In this document: positions 7,301 through 7,992 of the stretch, one piece after another
Layout: every line of letters starts with the position of its first letter
Position numbering within the stretch: the first letter of the stretch is position 1
NCBI GenBank assembly: GCA_041485845.1
Contig: JBGPKH010000415.1
Span: forward strand, 1-7,992
DNA length: 7,992 bases
From: OMOG01 sp041485845
GTDB taxonomy: Bacteria; Acidobacteriota; Terriglobia; Bryobacterales; Bryobacteraceae
Reading direction: 5' to 3'
Program-made: the position numbers and the translations under genes
The notes under the pieces: model-generated
What the model was told of the DNA's origin: nothing
The model's database searches: none
The model's input: only the letters and a program-made list of their open reading frames with translations

Positions 7301-7399
7301 AATGGGAACGACCGTTCCAAAGGTGGCTGCAACCGAGGGCTTGACCGCGCTGGTGAGGGCGGCCGCAATCACAATCGAAAACACTAACCGGTGGCGCAT
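4349..7399 (-). CDS. Large secreted double beta-propeller protein with TIGR03437-type C-terminus (1016 aa)
   Basis: A signal peptide (Arg-His-Arg, then a hydrophobic stretch to about Ala24) shows export. Domains in order: a YncE/YVTN-type propeller (about 25-370) with repeats such as 'GGHASDIALDESRGVLYIAN' and 'PGAISLSPDNQFLLVAH'; within its last blade a Ser/Thr linker then an Ala/Pro stretch (289-315); a BACON-like Ig-type domain (about 372-470, 'ISPASGITPATVQVRVDP'); a second propeller (about 475-785, 'AITDILADPVRNRFYVV'); and a TIGR03437-type domain (about 787-1016), with 'SSVVNAADG', 'VAPGGLISVYG', a Cys at 835, 'NGQLPF', 'VVIYATGLG' and 'GVYQINATVPF'. The last domain is characteristic of Solibacter-like acidobacteria and its function is unknown. 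The start is the first ATG of the frame, with a weak GAAGAG 7 bases upstream. No catalytic motif is visible. I infer an extracellular binding or scaffold protein, probably expressed with the downstream barrel gene. The frame is intact despite a 7-base G run at 6534-6540. Confidence 0.9.
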   Translation of the reverse strand: MRHRLVFSIVIAAALTSAVKPSVAATFGTVVPIGGHASDIALDESRGVLYIANFTANRIEVMSLSDRSIRTSMNVAAQPGAISLSPDNQFLLVAHYGRFDPPDATKNGLTLINLNDGTRQTFSTGDTPLAVAFVADGTALIATTNGLLLFDPVTGAINVVATFEALATTLPAKLGTFPSQVILATMATTPDRKVVYGIADDGSFQAFIRFDAVKRQVFASGFVAAPKPLPRVSASADGAWAMVGMYKIDGGLHDLAQFPNAVTSLNVGGNAIDSNAGIIYAQIVTAAPPSSSSTTSQGSSSTTSTSTPAAPAAPPVLSIMDADNLTVRETLNLPENMTGRAVLSTAADVLYAVSDSGVTVMPVGRLKQFHRVAATQSDVVVSGNFCNRNVITQNLTITDPGGGNTDFVVGGNIPGVTISPASGITPATVQVRVDPNVFQNQNGTIVVRLNIASASAVNVPPPVRLLINNRNPDQRGTAVNLPGAITDILADPVRNRFYVVQQDRNQVLVFDGATYSQIAALRTSTTPTQMAMTFDRQYLIVGHDNSQFAYVYNLDTLQPDTPITFPGGHYPRQIAESGKSILALVRDVTGDGPGAIDRIDFASRRATKLPSLGIYTNSVNPAGVLAAAPNGGSILVAMPDGNVLLYDANADTFTVSRKDFTELKGAYAASSYNSYVVGNVLLNSSLVTQATLETSSGAASGFAFVDQGGFRTTVSALSSPGVIQRVDPATSLGIKPTRMVEAPLAPTLAQPLIRTLAPLNNRSAVIALTVSGFTVLPWTYDAAVAPPKISSVVNAADGTKPVAPGGLISVYGQQMSPVNMATKEIPLPTALGESCLTVNGVPVPMLFVSSQQINGQLPFNVDGNATMTLHTPGGVSDNYNFSIFTAAPSIFRSGTAGPVTGLATVVRADNNELVTPTNPIHPNDSVVIYATGLGRTQPAIDAGLPAPSDPLPVAIIVPSVTLGGVPLTVTYAGLVPGEVGVYQINATVPFKVPQGLSIPLVVDQGVSTTLMLRVVN
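6489..6536. repeat. Two-copy 24-bp tandem repeat coding the Ser/Thr linker
   Basis: Two 24-bp units (6489-6512 and 6513-6536) share the core 'GAGGAACTGC' flanked by GAGGT-GT. They differ at a handful of bases. Each encodes eight residues of the Ser/Thr linker in the large propeller protein. The unit length is a multiple of three, so copy-number change would lengthen or shorten the linker without breaking the frame. A 7-G run follows directly at 6534-6540. Confidence 0.65.
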
Positions 7400-7582
7400 A
7401 AGAGTGCTCTTCGAACGTCACGATTAGACGCCCGAGCGGCGCGGGAATCAATGATCGAAATAGCTAATAAGTGCCGCATTACCAAAGTTAGCCGTGCATT
7501 TTCGTGGATTTGCGAATATACTGCCCGCGTGGAAAGACGTCTACCCGAGCGGACTGATCGATTGTGCCAGGAAGATTCGGCC
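7400..7582. promoter_or_regulatory. Divergent intergenic region with promoters for both flanking genes
   Basis: This 183-bp gap lies between the starts of two divergently read genes for exported proteins and must carry promoters for both. It is visibly richer in A and T (about 7445-7525) than the coding DNA on either side. For the plus-strand gene a TATACT at 7517-7522 is a reasonable -10 box, with only a weak -35 (TGCATT, 7495-7500). For the minus-strand gene I see AT-rich sequence around 7455-7475 but no clear box pair. No operator-like long palindrome stands out. Confidence 0.4.
7569..7574 (+). promoter_or_regulatory. Ribosome binding site of the plus-strand secreted-protein gene
   Basis: AGGAAG lies 8 bases before the ATG at 7583. 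It supports this start and with it the signal peptide that follows. Confidence 0.7.
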
Positions 7583-7992
7583 ATGAAGAACTATTTCAAG
7601 AAATTCGCACCCTTTTCTATTGTTACGATCGTGCTGGCGGCGTTGCTGGCCCCCACGTATCGCGCGCAGAGCCTGGGCACGACCGTTCGGATCGTGCCGG
7701 TGCCCGACGGAGCGTACTACAGCGTCGACGGCCAGATCTACACGCACGCCACCAGCGCCATCTGGCCCGCCGGCAGCAAGCACATTCTGTCGGCGGACGC
7801 GGAACTGGACGGAGTGCAGAACAAATCGCGGTATACTTTTTCGGGCTGGCAGTACTCCGGAGGCGTCCTCCCCGGAGGAAACACGGTGGCGATTACGGCC
7901 GATCCGTCGATCACCGAGTATCGCGCGGTGTTCGCCGTGCAGTACGCCATCAGCCTGGTTTTCTACGCGTGCCAGGATGCCGCTTCCTGTCC
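7583..7992 (+). CDS. Secreted beta-rich protein with InlB-like B-repeat, 3' end outside window
   Basis: The frame is open from the ATG at 7583 to the window end (136 codons, no stop), so the gene is partial. It begins with a clear signal peptide: 'MKNYFKKF', a hydrophobic core 'SIVTIVLAALLA', and likely cleavage near 'TYRA-QS'. The mature part contains one repeat of the pattern 'VDGQIY...W.AGS.H', then 'RYTFSGW' and 'ITEYRAVFAVQYAI'. Proteins of this kind, related to the divergent InlB B-repeat (Flg_new_2-type) domains, are common as tandem beta-rich repeats in large secreted proteins of Acidobacteria and similar soil bacteria. Two cysteines appear at the visible end ('ACQDAASC'). It is read divergently from the large propeller gene and shares its intergenic region. 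Its role is unknown: adhesion, surface structure or substrate binding are all possible. Confidence 0.8.
   Translation, partial: MKNYFKKFAPFSIVTIVLAALLAPTYRAQSLGTTVRIVPVPDGAYYSVDGQIYTHATSAIWPAGSKHILSADAELDGVQNKSRYTFSGWQYSGGVLPGGNTVAITADPSITEYRAVFAVQYAISLVFYACQDAASC

Noticed and set aside
5693..7387. 564-codon open frame on the plus strand opposite the propeller gene
   Set aside because: Its product is dominated by Gly, Asp, Arg, His and Val in a pattern typical of the antisense of a GC-rich gene. It has no domain motifs, and the minus-strand gene is clearly real.

Overview
The window is GC-rich bacterial DNA. It most likely comes from an acidobacterium of the Bryobacterales/Solibacter type. 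Three things point there: a secreted protein with a TIGR03437-type C-terminal domain, a Ser/Thr protein kinase fused to PD40 (TolB-like) beta-propeller repeats, and the tail of an ADOP/MacB-type ABC permease. All three families are strongly expanded in that group. The assignment rests on family knowledge, not on a database search.

Layout, left to right. Bases 1-431 are a small gene graveyard. A 3'-part copy of the outer-membrane protein gene found at 3675-4310 (1-179, about 98% identical, cut off on its 5' side) abuts a 60-codon tail of an ADOP permease (190-375). From 432 to 3007 (minus strand) lies a kinase-TM-PD40 gene that has been broken: three frameshifts and one in-frame TGA can be placed. 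Undoing them gives an 858-residue protein, normal for the family. The kinase domain itself is still open. A small cysteine-rich gene with a strong ribosome binding site follows (3186-3449, minus), its product unrecognised.

The healthy part of the window is a minus-strand unit of two exported proteins: a 1016-residue double beta-propeller protein (4349-7399) and a 211-residue outer-membrane beta-barrel protein (3675-4310). They are 38 bp apart, separated by a REP-like perfect hairpin, and the unit is closed by a textbook intrinsic terminator (3611-3645). A 183-bp divergent intergenic region then leads to a plus-strand gene (7583 to the window end) for another secreted, beta-rich protein resembling divergent InlB-type B-repeats.

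Taken together, the right half encodes cell-envelope and secreted proteins of unknown substrate. The left half is an eroding locus of regulator and transporter remnants bracketed by direct copies of the barrel-gene segment. I see no RNA genes, CRISPR arrays, transposase genes or phage genes. I do not see a convincing new multi-gene system. The most interesting signals are the bracketed decay locus, the cysteine-rich small protein and the architecture of the large propeller protein.
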